NCBI RefSeq assembly: GCF_003795145.1
Contig: NZ_CP027786.1
Span: 1,240,001-1,304,000, forward strand
Direction: 5' to 3'
DNA length: 64,000 bases
From: Tetragenococcus koreensis
GTDB taxonomy: Bacteria > Bacillota > Bacilli > Lactobacillales > Enterococcaceae
The position numbers and the translations under genes were made by a program. Below the pieces are notes generated by a model that was not told where the DNA came from, did no database searches, and saw nothing but the letters and a program-made list of their open reading frames with translations. Positions 7,874 through 16,649 of the stretch are shown here, piece by piece (position 1 is the first letter of the stretch; every line of letters begins with the position of its first letter).

Positions 7874-8095
7874 ATGAATTTAACATACCTTTTTATTATC
7901 ACAATAGCTGTTATTGTACTTATCTTTGGTTTTATTAATATATTTTCGCCTAAAACAGGCTGGTGGCTAGAATTAGGTTGGCGGATAAAAGATGCTGAAC
8001 CCTCCAATTCTGCTTTAATTATGAATCGTGTAAGCGGCGTTTTCATGATTATTATTGCTAGTATAATAATATACAAAATTATTCAGCTAATGTAG
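7874..8095 (+). CDS. DUF6199-family small membrane protein
   Basis: A 73-residue protein with two hydrophobic helices (about residues 3-20 and 50-70) and between them the pattern SPKTGWWLELGWRIKDAEPSNSAL, which is characteristic of DUF6199. The chosen ATG follows AGAGGTGGTG; an upstream in-frame ATG would add 19 polar residues without a ribosome-binding site. The function of the family is unknown. It is a single gene ending at a strong terminator that was later used as an IS target. Confidence 0.75.
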   Translation: MNLTYLFIITIAVIVLIFGFINIFSPKTGWWLELGWRIKDAEPSNSALIMNRVSGVFMIIIASIIIYKIIQLM

Positions 8096-8110
8096 TGAAT
8101 AAATATAGCC

Positions 8111-8153
8111 AAAAGCTCATTGCCAACGTAATTAGCAATGAGCTTTTTTTACT
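8111..8153. terminator. Bidirectional terminator, interrupted by an ISL3 element
   Basis: A 12-bp stem AAAGCTCATTGC/GCAATGAGCTTT has T-runs on both strands. It lies between the DUF6199 gene and, before the IS arrived, the convergent PepSY gene. The ISL3 element sits in its T-tract and duplicated TTTTTACT. Confidence 0.85.
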
Positions 8154-9681
8154 GGCTCTTTGTCAACTGGTGTTGGTAAAGAAAACTCGATAAATAAAGG
8201 AAGCAGTTAGGCGCTATGGTCTAGCTGCTTTTTTTAGTTTGTATAGGTAAGGGTCCGGGTTGGAAATACTTTCCTCGGTATAAAAAGATCCGTTGCCGAA
8301 AGTTCTCAAAGCTATGGAAACCATAAGCGACTCGTTTTAGGACTTTAATATGATTATTTAAACCTTCTAAAGGACCATTAGAGTAAGGCACCGTTAAAGC
8401 CAGCCGGATCTCTTGTCGATACTTGCGAAAGGTCTTGACTACGGGCTGAAACGGGTCAGGAAGCTGAGACAAATCGGTTTTTAATAATTGATCCAAACGT
8501 TCGATATCTTGCTTATGAAATGCAGAAAGGAACGATTGATAGATTTTATAGCCTTGTCTAAGCGTGGAATGATAACTTAATAAGCGGTCGACAATCTCTT
8601 GCTCGGTTAAATGATCCCGAAAACTAGGCCGCCAATATCGTTTTTTGTAATCCAGTGCCCAAGCTTTTTTCTGTAGAAGTTTCCAATATTTTTTGAGGTG
8701 CTTATATTCTTTTTGCCGACGGTTAAAGGTGTTCATCACTTGTTTCCGTTGTTGTTGGAAAGCTCGCCCAATATGTTGGCTCATATGGAAACGATCAATG
8801 ACTAACTGCGCATTAGGAAAAAGGGCTTTAACTAAGGAAGCATACGGACTGTAAAAATCCGAAACGACATAGTGCACCTTGGCTCTTTCCTCTCTAGGAT
8901 AACGAGCGAAAAAGGCTTCTAAATGAGGCAGTTGTCGATTAGCGACAATCTCTAAGAGTTGCCGCGTTTTCCCATTCATCATAATAAAACTCATGGCACC
9001 AGAAACTCGTTTGACCGATTGAAATTCATCAAAACAAAGTACTTCCGGTAAGGAAGTATTGGGGGTTAGCTGTTTAGGTTGAAAACTATGCAGCACACGT
9101 AAAACTGTCGTCGGCGAAACATGCTTCAACCGGGCGACCATTGACATCGACAAGGGTTGAGCTAATTTTTCTGCAATGGCGAGTTTGACGCGTCGAGCGA
9201 TCGAACAATGACGGTCCGCGACACTGGTTTCGGCGATAGAAGTTTTCCCGCAAGTTTTACAACGAAAACGTTGTTTCTTCATTTTAAGTAAGGTTTTGTA
9301 TTCACTCACATCGTTAAGCTGAATCGTCACTTCCTTGAATCCCCATTTCATTAAACAAGCCGTATCTTCTTCGCCACAGTGAAAACAGGCTTGTGGACGA
9401 TAAGAAAGCTGACCATAAAAGACAAAACAAATGACGCCGTTAATGGCTTCTTTTTGGAAACAATCTTCTTCAAAAGTCAGATTTAAGTCTAGGATATCTA
9501 GGATTTCTTTAGTATAATGAGAGATGGACATCTTGAAACACTCCTTTGGATATTTGTTTGGTACCTTTATTCTACGGGTTTTCAAGGTGTCTGTTTTCTA
9601 TTTTGCTCAGAAAATATAAAAAAACTAGTATGGGCTACAAGAAAATCATTCTTGTCTACCAACACTAGAAATTATAGAGCC
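8154..9681. mobile_element. ISL3-family insertion sequence, intact, 1528 bp
   Basis: The two ends begin with GGCTCT and share the inner GTGTTGGTA block as imperfect inverted repeats of about 27 bases. The element is flanked on both sides by the same 8 bases, TTTTTACT (8146-8153 and 9682-9689), the target duplication size usual for ISL3. It contains one transposase gene and a hairpin terminator (AAGCAGTTAG...CTAGCTGCTT) at its left end. It looks recent, since the duplication is perfect. Confidence 0.95.
8221..9531 (-). CDS. ISL3-family transposase
   Basis: DDE transposase of 436 residues that binds the element ends and catalyses cut-and-paste movement. The N-terminus has paired CxxC zinc-binding motifs (CFHCG and CKTCG). 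The catalytic core shows FDEFQ, the aspartate of VVSDFYSPY and the C-terminal glutamate region GPLEGLNNHIKVLKR. The ATG at MSISHYTKEIL follows AAAGGAG at good distance; a start 18 codons upstream lacks one. The gene is full length and probably active. Confidence 0.95.
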   Translation of the reverse strand: MSISHYTKEILDILDLNLTFEEDCFQKEAINGVICFVFYGQLSYRPQACFHCGEEDTACLMKWGFKEVTIQLNDVSEYKTLLKMKKQRFRCKTCGKTSIAETSVADRHCSIARRVKLAIAEKLAQPLSMSMVARLKHVSPTTVLRVLHSFQPKQLTPNTSLPEVLCFDEFQSVKRVSGAMSFIMMNGKTRQLLEIVANRQLPHLEAFFARYPREERAKVHYVVSDFYSPYASLVKALFPNAQLVIDRFHMSQHIGRAFQQQRKQVMNTFNRRQKEYKHLKKYWKLLQKKAWALDYKKRYWRPSFRDHLTEQEIVDRLLSYHSTLRQGYKIYQSFLSAFHKQDIERLDQLLKTDLSQLPDPFQPVVKTFRKYRQEIRLALTVPYSNGPLEGLNNHIKVLKRVAYGFHSFENFRQRIFLYRGKYFQPGPLPIQTKKSS

Positions 9682-9689
9682 TTTTTACT

Positions 9690-10259
9690 TTAATCATCAT
9701 CTTGTTCTACTTCTAACACTTCTCCGGATTCTGCATTAATAGCTACTTCAGTTTCCATTCCCTTTTCAAGAACGTTGACTTCCCAAGTCTGTGTGGAATC
9801 AGAAACACGTTCTAATTTCCATTCACGCGCTTTACCGCTGTCTGCTTCTTTTTCTGCAATCTTACTTGCCTCTTTTCGACTGATCACATCTTTTTGGTCT
9901 AATTCGTAACGAGTTTCTTCTTCGTCATCGTCCTCATCATCTTTATCGCTTTTTGTAGAAATGAAATCACCTGAAGCTGCATCGATTTTTGTATTATATT
10001 CAACCTGCTTATCATTATCATAGCTTTCTACTTCATATACATATCCTTCACGTGTAGGCTCTAACTCCATGCTTTCAACTTTTTTGTCATATTTATCCGA
10101 AAATTTATCCAGTGCCTGTTTTTCTGTCAACTTGATTTCACTAGGATCGGAATTATTGATTTCTTGGTTACTCGTTGAAGCCCAAGCATAGCTTCCCCCT
10201 GTGACAAAAACGGCTGCTACTGCAATGCCACCAATGATTTTTTTTCGATAATTTTTCAC
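9690..10259 (-). CDS. PepSY-domain secreted/membrane protein
   Basis: A 189-residue exported protein with an N-terminal signal or anchor helix (about residues 8-27, IIGGIAVAAVFVTGGSYAWA) and two PepSY repeats. The repeats open at LTEKQALDKF and ISRKEASKIAEKEA, with an acidic DDEDDDEEE linker between them. It follows the histidine kinase gene and probably acts outside the membrane, possibly tuning the sensor, as in other PepSY-two-component operons. The ISL3 element begins directly behind its stop codon, so the original terminator is now 1.5 kb away. Confidence 0.8.
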   Translation of the reverse strand: MKNYRKKIIGGIAVAAVFVTGGSYAWASTSNQEINNSDPSEIKLTEKQALDKFSDKYDKKVESMELEPTREGYVYEVESYDNDKQVEYNTKIDAASGDFISTKSDKDDEDDDEEETRYELDQKDVISRKEASKIAEKEADSGKAREWKLERVSDSTQTWEVNVLEKGMETEVAINAESGEVLEVEQDDD

Positions 10260-10352
10260 TTTGCATTCCTTCCTTTCCTTTTGCTATCTTCATACTAACA
10301 AGGATTACATTTAGGAAAATCAAAATACAAAATAAATTAGATGAAAATTTCT

Positions 10353-11675
10353 TCATTTTTTAGGAAATAGGATCGTAAATACTGTTCCTTGAGGCTGATT
10401 GTCGTCTACCTGGATTTCCCCTTCATATTTTTCAACGAGTGCTTTTACAATCGATAGTCCAATACCTGAACCCTTAACTTCACTAGCTCGCGATTGATCA
10501 ACGCGGTAAAGTCGTTCAAAAATTTTTTCTTTTTCCTCATCAGCAATACCGATTCCATGATCGGCCACTTGTAAACGAATAGTATCTTCTTTTTGCAGCG
10601 AAATCTGGATTTCGCCAGTAGGTGCGTATTTCAAAGCATTTCCTACTAAATTTTGAATGATCTGCTGTAGTTCGGACTTTGCTGCTTTAAAGTAAATTCC
10701 TGGTTCTATTTGTGAAACGATCTCTCGTTCAGTGGTCGCTTGTAACTGTTCTACTTCCCGGCTAACAAGTGTTGAAAAATCAATATCTTCCAATTGAGTT
10801 TTGTTCTCTGCGCGACTAAGGTTCAGCAATTGTTCACTTAGCTGGTCTATGCGCTTTGATTCCTTATCGATAAAACTAAGAGATTGTGGGATCACTTCCG
10901 GATGAGCCTCACTTCTTCGCTGAATCAAATTGACATGCCCACGAATAGCTGTGATGGGCGTTCGTAATTCGTGTGAAGCATCGCTGACAAATTGTTTTTC
11001 CCGCTGAATCGCCTGCCGTTGTTTTTCTAACAATGTATTAAATGCAGTGGCAACCTGATACATTTCTTTAGGATCATCTGGCACAGTCAAGAAATCTTGT
11101 GTTTCATCTAGTTGGTTCAATTCTGTAGACATTTTGCTTAACCTTAGACTCCAACGGCCTACCATCCAATAAATCAACAAAGCCCCAACCACTAAACCAA
11201 CTACATTCAGCAAAAGGTTCACGATTAATAGGTTCACTACAATATCTGTGATTGCTTCACTATCAATTACCAAAGCTACCTTAGTATTTCCTAACTCCTT
11301 TTCCTCGTAGTAGTAACGCTCGTCATCCACAAATACCAAATGTTCTAAGAAGGGTAAGCTTCGTCCTTTCGCAACATCTTCAAATGTTTCCGCCGCATCT
11401 TCTGAATAATGAACTTCGCCATTGGGTAAACTGACTTTCAGTGCTTCTTCTTCATCTTGTATTACATAACTGTCAACTAGACTAGACCAATCTTGTCCTG
11501 ACGGGTCACTTTTTTCGATTGTTTCAAAAATATGTTCGCTTCGATCAGAAATGTAATTATAGACAAACGCAATCGATATGCCGACAAAAATCAAATTGAT
11601 TAAGAGTAATATCAGAGCAAATAACCCCATAAAGCGTACAGTTAATTGTCGTTTTGCTGTTTGTTTAGTTTTCAT
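10353..11675 (-). CDS. Sensor histidine kinase (OmpR-type partner)
   Basis: Membrane kinase of 440 residues. A first helix at about residues 15-40, an extracellular sensor domain of about 110 residues and a second helix near 148-170 are followed by a HAMP region. The H-box SDASHELRTPITA places the phosphorylated histidine near residue 235. N (NLVGNALKYAP), G1 (DHGIGI) and G2 (GSGIGLSIV) boxes complete the ATPase. Its start overlaps the response regulator end by 11 bases, so the two are translationally coupled. The signal is unknown; the layout resembles ArlS/LisK-type kinases. Confidence 0.9.
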   Translation of the reverse strand: MKTKQTAKRQLTVRFMGLFALILLLINLIFVGISIAFVYNYISDRSEHIFETIEKSDPSGQDWSSLVDSYVIQDEEEALKVSLPNGEVHYSEDAAETFEDVAKGRSLPFLEHLVFVDDERYYYEEKELGNTKVALVIDSEAITDIVVNLLIVNLLLNVVGLVVGALLIYWMVGRWSLRLSKMSTELNQLDETQDFLTVPDDPKEMYQVATAFNTLLEKQRQAIQREKQFVSDASHELRTPITAIRGHVNLIQRRSEAHPEVIPQSLSFIDKESKRIDQLSEQLLNLSRAENKTQLEDIDFSTLVSREVEQLQATTEREIVSQIEPGIYFKAAKSELQQIIQNLVGNALKYAPTGEIQISLQKEDTIRLQVADHGIGIADEEKEKIFERLYRVDQSRASEVKGSGIGLSIVKALVEKYEGEIQVDDNQPQGTVFTILFPKK

Positions 11676-12363
11676 AAGGAACCCTCAAAACATAACCAAC
11701 ACCGCGGATTGTCTGAATGAAAGAATCCGCCCCAACATCTTTTAATTTATTCCGCAATGTCCTGATGTACACATCGACAACGTTTGTTTGTCCAAAGTAA
11801 TCATAGCCCCAAACTTCATTCAATAACTCATCACGTTTTTTTACAACTTCGGGTTCTTTCATTAGCTGATACAAGATTCCAAACTCCTTTGGTGTCAGTT
11901 CGATCAACTCATCTTTAATCCGTACTTGATGTTTTGCTATGTCCATGGCGATTCCATGATATTGCAATGAACTACCTTCTTCATTTTGTTCTTGTAAACG
12001 TCGTTCAACCACACGGATACGCGCAAATAGTTCTTCGATTTCAAAGGGTTTTGTGATGTAATCATCTAATCCAGTATCTAAACCTACTACAATATCTGTT
12101 GTTTGAGTACGAGCGGTCATCATAATGATCGGAATCTTACTGACTTTGCGAATTTTTCGAGCAACTGTAATTCCGTCTATTCCAGGTAACATCCAATCTA
12201 ATAAGATCAAGTCAAATTGTTCTTTTTGCTTTAAAAAAATTTCTAACGCTGTTTGTCCATTTGCTTCCCAAGTTGTTTTATACCCTTCAAATTGCAATTC
12301 ACTTTGAATAAAGCTAGCCAAACTTTCTTCATCTTCTACTAATAACAAGTTTAACGGTTCCAT
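11665..12363 (-). CDS. OmpR/PhoB-family response regulator
   Basis: DNA-binding regulator of 232 residues paired with the following kinase. The receiver domain has the acidic pocket EDEE and the phosphorylation aspartate D56 in LLDWMLPG, with the conserved T in MMTART and K in ITKPFE. The C-terminal winged helix shows LTPKEFGILYQLM and VVDVYIRTLRNKL. It is the first gene of the operon regulator-kinase-PepSY. Targets are not evident; the TTGTAAG repeats before the yxeA operon are one untested candidate. Confidence 0.93.
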   Translation of the reverse strand: MEPLNLLLVEDEESLASFIQSELQFEGYKTTWEANGQTALEIFLKQKEQFDLILLDWMLPGIDGITVARKIRKVSKIPIIMMTARTQTTDIVVGLDTGLDDYITKPFEIEELFARIRVVERRLQEQNEEGSSLQYHGIAMDIAKHQVRIKDELIELTPKEFGILYQLMKEPEVVKKRDELLNEVWGYDYFGQTNVVDVYIRTLRNKLKDVGADSFIQTIRGVGYVLRVPYEN

Positions 12364-12519
12364 TTTCCCACCTCTAATTTCTTATTATAAAGGATACACT
12401 CACTTTTATTGTAGCAAAAGAATTAAATTTCGCCTCAGTTTATCCATTGTCGAATAATTTTAACCCATTAGCTTAAAAATAAATCAAAAATTCGATGAAG
12501 ATTTTTTCATTTAAGCAGA

Positions 12520-12579
12520 TTGACATGAATAAAAAAATTATATAAAATGACTTTATAGTCATTTTTGACTAAATAGTCA
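12520..12579 (+). promoter_or_regulatory. Promoter with double TetR operator
   Basis: TTGACA (12520-12525) and TAAAAT (12543-12548) are 17 bases apart. Two 14-bp palindromes follow, TGACTTTATAGTCA (12548-12561) and TGACTAAATAGTCA (12566-12579), with centres 18 bases apart. They start at the -10 box and end just before the ribosome-binding site, the place for an autorepressor. Confidence 0.85.
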
Positions 12580-12595
12580 TTTAGAGGAAATCATT

Positions 12596-13186
12596 ATGTC
12601 AAAAGAAAAAAAGTTTCAGCTACGAAACCAAAAAATTCTCACTACCGCAGAAAAACTCTTAAAAGAAAAAGGCTATTATCGTTTTAAAATCAGTGATATA
12701 TCTGAAGAGTTAGAGATAGCAAAAGGAACGATTTATAACCACTATGTTTCAAAAGAAGATCTTCTTTTCGCCGTTATTTACCCAAAACTCCAACATTTAA
12801 AAGACGCTTTACAGAAAATTCCACATTCTGACTTGTTTTTTAAACAGCAACTCCAACAAGCTGTTCAAATTGTTTTAGAAAGTGATTACCATCAATTTTT
12901 AAAGCTTACTTATTCCGATATGGCCGTACTATTTCAAGAAAAAAATCAAACGGAAATGACGACTGTGCAAGAAGAAATTATACATGCATTTGAAAAAATA
13001 CTTGTTGTAGGAAGCAATGAAGGTATCCTGAGAGAAGATTTATCGCTATCTTTTTTAAGTCATCAAATCCTTTTGCTTTTAGATCCATTATTAAATAGTT
13101 TACTAGTGGACTCAGGAAAAATGAAAAAAGAAGAATTTACACGCCAAACAACTGAACTTTTATTATATGGAATGACGAAAGGATAA
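12596..13186 (+). CDS. TetR/AcrR-family transcriptional regulator
   Basis: A 196-residue repressor. The N-terminal helix-turn-helix is clear (ILTTAEKLLKEKGYYRFKISDISEELEIAKGTIYNHY), while the ligand-binding C-terminal half is variable as usual. It is the first gene of an operon with a cytidine deaminase-like and an MBL-fold gene. Two perfect palindromes over its own promoter strongly suggest autoregulation of the whole operon. The inducer is unknown. Confidence 0.9.
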   Translation: MSKEKKFQLRNQKILTTAEKLLKEKGYYRFKISDISEELEIAKGTIYNHYVSKEDLLFAVIYPKLQHLKDALQKIPHSDLFFKQQLQQAVQIVLESDYHQFLKLTYSDMAVLFQEKNQTEMTTVQEEIIHAFEKILVVGSNEGILREDLSLSFLSHQILLLLDPLLNSLLVDSGKMKKEEFTRQTTELLLYGMTKG

Positions 13187-13190
13187 AACC

Positions 13191-13589
13191 ATGAACAATC
13201 AAAAACTTTATAAAATTGCTTCAAAACAAATGAACCCTCTCCAACTTAGGCAACTAGGTACAGCAGGACATGTTGCCTGTGCTTTAGAAAGCGTAGACGG
13301 CAGTATTTATACTGGTATATGTATTGATATGCCTTGTTCCATTGGTTTGTGTGCAGAACAATCTGCTATTGCAGAAATGCTAAAAAACGGAAAAACACAA
13401 ATTACCAAACTTATAGCTGTCTATGAAGATGGAAGTATTCTTCCGCCATGTGGAAGATGCAGAGAATTTATTAGCCAATTAGATAATAATAACTATGAGA
13501 CAAAAATACTATTACCAGAGTTAAGAGAAACGACTCTAAACAAATTACTACCTGAAAGATGGGATGATAAATGGAATTACGACAATTAA
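13191..13589 (+). CDS. Cytidine/blasticidin-S deaminase-like protein
   Basis: Zinc-dependent nucleoside deaminase fold of 132 residues. Zinc ligands and catalytic glutamate are present as CAEQ (C54, E56) and PPCGRC (C87, C90). The sequence looks closer to blasticidin-S-deaminase-like small enzymes than to housekeeping Cdd. Its start is four bases after the TetR stop, and its end overlaps the MBL gene by 19 bases, so the three genes are tightly coupled. The substrate is uncertain; a role in detoxifying a nucleoside drug is an inference. Confidence 0.85.
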   Translation: MNNQKLYKIASKQMNPLQLRQLGTAGHVACALESVDGSIYTGICIDMPCSIGLCAEQSAIAEMLKNGKTQITKLIAVYEDGSILPPCGRCREFISQLDNNNYETKILLPELRETTLNKLLPERWDDKWNYDN

Positions 13590-14263
13590 CCAAACATATC
13601 TTTTACTATCCGCACCAACCTGAAACAGACCGTCCTATGTTAGCTTATATAAAGGGGGATAAATTATCACTTGCTATCGACGCTGGCAATTCTAGTGATC
13701 ATGTAGCTGAATTTTATCAAGCTCTACAGGCTAAAAAGCACAAGTTACCAGATCTAACTGCTATAACTCATTGGCATTGGGATCATACTTTTGGTATGCA
13801 CAAAATTAACGGCTTATCTATTGCTCATAATAAAACCAATCAAATATTACAAACAGAAAAAGAAAAAATGCAAGATAATGCATACTTAAAATCACTAAAA
13901 TCAGAAAACCAATTTCTTGCAAAAGAGTTTTCTGATGATAAATCGATCGAAGTTGTTTCTTCTGATATTCAATTTGAAAATCAATTGAGTGTTTTACTTG
14001 GCAATTTAACTGCCTAAGTGTTTCATACAGAATCCCCCCATTCACCTGATAGTACTCTAATTTATATTCCAGAAGAAAAAGTATTATTTTTAGGCGATGC
14101 AACGAGTGAAGATTTTGAAAATGATGGCTATATGGATCAAGAAAAATTGAAAACACTAATAACTGTCATCGAAGAAGTTGACTGTAAATATTGTATGTTA
14201 GGTCATGCCCAACCGCTACAAAAGCCCGAATTATTAGATTATCTGAAGACAATTGTTTATTAA
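13571..14263 (+). pseudogene. MBL-fold metallohydrolase gene with an in-frame stop
   Basis: The zinc motif HWHWDHTFG, the internal helix region and the late PHSPDSTLIYIPEEKVLFLGDAT and LGHAQPL parts together make one metallo-beta-lactamase-fold protein of about 230 residues. A TAA at 14015-14017 splits it, and the frame continues uninterrupted on both sides, so this is one nonsense change rather than a frameshift. The second half lacks a ribosome-binding site; its first codon after the stop is GTG. It is probably inactive, although readthrough or reinitiation cannot be excluded. Confidence 0.8.
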
Positions 14264-14334
14264 AAGTATTTAATTATAGAGGTGGTTCGTAAAAGTAAGC
14301 TTCTATAGCAAGTTCATTAAGGTAAGCACATAAA

Positions 14335-14384
14335 AAGAGTGGAAACAGACAGCAATAAAAAAATGCCGTCTGCTTCCACTCTTC
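14335..14384. terminator. Bidirectional terminator between MBL and VOC genes
   Basis: GAGTGGAAACAGAC and GTCTGCTTCCACTC form a stem with one mismatch and an AT-rich loop, with A-rich and T-rich flanks on both sides. It serves two convergent genes. Confidence 0.75.
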
Positions 14385-14402
14385 TAATAATTAATAGTTT
14401 TA

Positions 14403-14795
14403 CTACGGACCAAATGAATACATTCCCATATGATTTCCTTCAGTATCACTAAACACGGCCCATACCGGCCCACCAAATTGCCTCTCGTCTTGCGCAGGAT
14501 AGATCACTTTACCTCCTGCTCTTTCTACTTTTTTCAATTGATGATCAACATCATCAACTAGAATCATAATTAACGGGCGATCAAGACCTTTATCCCGTGG
14601 TCTAAAATCACCATTGATAGCTCCTGTCTCTAACAGATTGCCCTGCTTATCAGTTGGAGCTGTATAAGCCCATCTATTACTACCACCTTGTTCTGGCGTT
14701 TCCCATTTGAAAACTTCAGCATAAAATTTACTAGCTCGTTCCATGTCATCAGTAGGTAATTCAAAAAAAGATACTCGACTTGTTTGGTCTGTCAT
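14403..14795 (-). CDS. VOC-family (glyoxalase/bleomycin-resistance) protein
   Basis: A 130-residue vicinal-oxygen-chelate protein with two beta-alpha-beta halves: SFFELPTDDMERASKFYAEVFKWE at the start and PVWAVFSDTEGNHMGMYS at the end. The final E/H region resembles metal-binding glyoxalase modules. Such small VOC proteins bind or modify small molecules; the ligand is not predictable. It stands next to an AraC regulator on the same strand, 75 bases downstream of its end. Confidence 0.85.
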   Translation of the reverse strand: MTDQTSRVSFFELPTDDMERASKFYAEVFKWETPEQGGSNRWAYTAPTDKQGNLLETGAINGDFRPRDKGLDRPLIMILVDDVDHQLKKVERAGGKVIYPAQDERQFGGPVWAVFSDTEGNHMGMYSFGP

Positions 14796-14870
14796 GTTAT
14801 TCCACTCCTTTATTTATATTAGTAATACATATCCAATATATTATGTCGGAGCTGTTGTGTATTGTACAAA

Positions 14871-15605
14871 TCAGACATCAAACTTTTTTGTATATCTCAT
14901 AGGCGAATAACCTGTCGCTTTGCGAAAGGAGCGTATAAAATGTGATTGATCGGTATAATATAATGAATAACCATCATCACCAATAGATTGTTGTAAGTGC
15001 AAAATCTTGAGGAAATCGTGTGGTTTAAATCCTACAGAATTTTTTAGTATTCTCTGAAGTTGGCGCGAAGATACTCCAACAATATCAGCCATATCTTCTA
15101 CTGTATGTATGATATCAATATGAGAAGCTAATTTTTCAGCTATCGGATTAGCCACCACTATTTTTTCTTTAATTAATTGTTCTATCAGCCTAATAAGTAC
15201 AGCCTGCTTTGCAGTAAAGTCTAGACAAGCAAGTTGATAGTTCGTCTCTTTAAGTGGCAAAATACCTGTATAAGGTAAATTCACTAATCCATATTTCACT
15301 TGCCCTTTCCACACTCCAGGCAAAAAACGCACCCAAACATAATGAAATTCTTTTCCCAAATTTAGTTCTTCAGAAATAGTATAAAGATTCGTAACTCCAG
15401 CTATTTTTACGTCTAATTGATCAAAAATAAGATAAGTACATGCATCAGGTAAAGCATGATGAAGATATTCTTCATCCAAAGGAACATTCGTCTTTATTTC
15501 AGAAAAACGATGAACGATCCCCATCAAAAACTTTGGTGGTTTCATTTCGATAAATTGTACCTGTTTTGCTTTTTTCAGTTCACCATTGCCTTTTGGATTG
15601 TACAT
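14871..15605 (-). CDS. AraC-family transcriptional regulator
   Basis: A 244-residue regulator. The last 90 residues hold the two helix-turn-helix units (VEDMADIVGVSSRQLQRILK and the FRKATGYSPMRY signature). The N-terminal 150 residues are a DUF6597-like sensing domain with the pattern HALPDACTYLIFD. The ATG follows AAAGGTGGG. It may control the VOC gene behind it; no operator is recognised. Confidence 0.88.
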   Translation of the reverse strand: MYNPKGNGELKKAKQVQFIEMKPPKFLMGIVHRFSEIKTNVPLDEEYLHHALPDACTYLIFDQLDVKIAGVTNLYTISEELNLGKEFHYVWVRFLPGVWKGQVKYGLVNLPYTGILPLKETNYQLACLDFTAKQAVLIRLIEQLIKEKIVVANPIAEKLASHIDIIHTVEDMADIVGVSSRQLQRILKNSVGFKPHDFLKILHLQQSIGDDGYSLYYTDQSHFIRSFRKATGYSPMRYTKKFDV

Positions 15606-15903
15606 TTTTATCCCACCTTTTCAAATTTGCACTTAAGCTGTATGACAGTTCTAAATACCCCTTATTATACCAACAAATTAGTATAGTAAAAATATAACTG
15701 CTTTGAAAAAAATTCTGCCTTTATTTCGTTATATTAAATACTCTGAATTCTTAGTGTTTTAATAAAAAGACTCTATTTTATTTCTAAGTGATTTGAACCT
15801 TAAGTTGATAGCTATAGCCACCAATTATTTTTAGCCGATATGCGAAGATTTTATTTTGTAGATGAATCATATACAATTCTATATGGAAATTAAACAAATG
15901 AAA
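15606..15903. other. Intergenic stretch upstream of the araC-type gene
   Basis: About 300 AT-rich bases between the AraC regulator start and the terminator of the GPP34 operon. I see no ORF with a ribosome-binding site, no repeat and no RNA motif. Confidence 0.5.
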
Positions 15904-15941
15904 AAAGAAGGAGCTACGCAAAACAAGTAGTTCCTTCTTTA
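15904..15941 (-). terminator. Terminator of the ABC-GPP34 operon
   Basis: AAAGAAGGAGCTAC/GTAGTTCCTTCTTT forms a 14-bp stem with one G-U pair just behind the GPP34 stop codon. T-rich sequence follows on the minus strand. Confidence 0.8.
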
Positions 15942-15952
15942 ACTTTAGACCC

Positions 15953-16612
15953 TTATCTCATCATGAAAGCGCCAGCTGATGAATTCAACGTGTCTATTGT
16001 ATTTATCGCAGACTGGATTTCTTTATTTATTAACGAGGAGGATTTGAGTTTTTTTATTTGTTTTTTTGCTTCCTTTATTTCATTGTTGTTTGGGAATAAT
16101 ATGGGAAGTAACTTTGCTGAATCAATCAAGCCCAGTAGCAATAGCTGCTCTTGTTCTTCTGGTTGTAATTGCTCCTCACGTTCTAATTTTGATAGCGAGA
16201 ATTTTATTTCAGCTTTAATTTTTAATACATAATCCGTTCTCTTTTTTTCGTTCAACTCGTACTTTTCTTTATTAAATAAAGAAGTTTTTGTCGTTAAAAT
16301 ACCTGATTGTACAAATGTATGTTTAATTGTTGCTTCAATATCTTTCGATCTTTTTTGCAAGTTTTGCATCCAAAACTTGATTGTTTTTTCCTGTTCTGAC
16401 ATTGCAACCAAAATATCTTTTAGTAACGACTTATCGGTTTGTTGGTTAATGACAACGACTTTTTTCCCATTCAATTGAACATACTGATTAACAAGTAGAT
16501 CTCCTAATAAGGCGCCGCTTAAAACAGCGGGAAAGTAGCTTATTGTACGTACATAAGGCTTATTTGTTTGCGGATTTATTGATAAAAGTTGCAACTTTTC
16601 TGTTAGTAACAA
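15953..16612 (-). CDS. GPP34/GOLPH3-family protein
   Basis: A 219-residue soluble protein. Its opening LLTEKLQLLSINPQTNKP and the segment LSGALLGDLLVNQYVQL are the pattern of the GPP34 (GOLPH3) domain, which in eukaryotes binds phosphoinositide and in bacteria has no fixed role. Translation seems to start at TTG; an in-frame stop lies just upstream and no nearby ATG exists. It is the third gene of an ABC exporter operon, so a membrane-associated helper role is plausible but inferred. Confidence 0.7.
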   Translation of the reverse strand: MLLTEKLQLLSINPQTNKPYVRTISYFPAVLSGALLGDLLVNQYVQLNGKKVVVINQQTDKSLLKDILVAMSEQEKTIKFWMQNLQKRSKDIEATIKHTFVQSGILTTKTSLFNKEKYELNEKKRTDYVLKIKAEIKFSLSKLEREEQLQPEEQEQLLLLGLIDSAKLLPILFPNNNEIKEAKKQIKKLKSSSLINKEIQSAINTIDTLNSSAGAFMMR

Positions 16613-16649
16613 TGAATTTCACTCACTCTCAATTTTTATGGTCTGTCAT

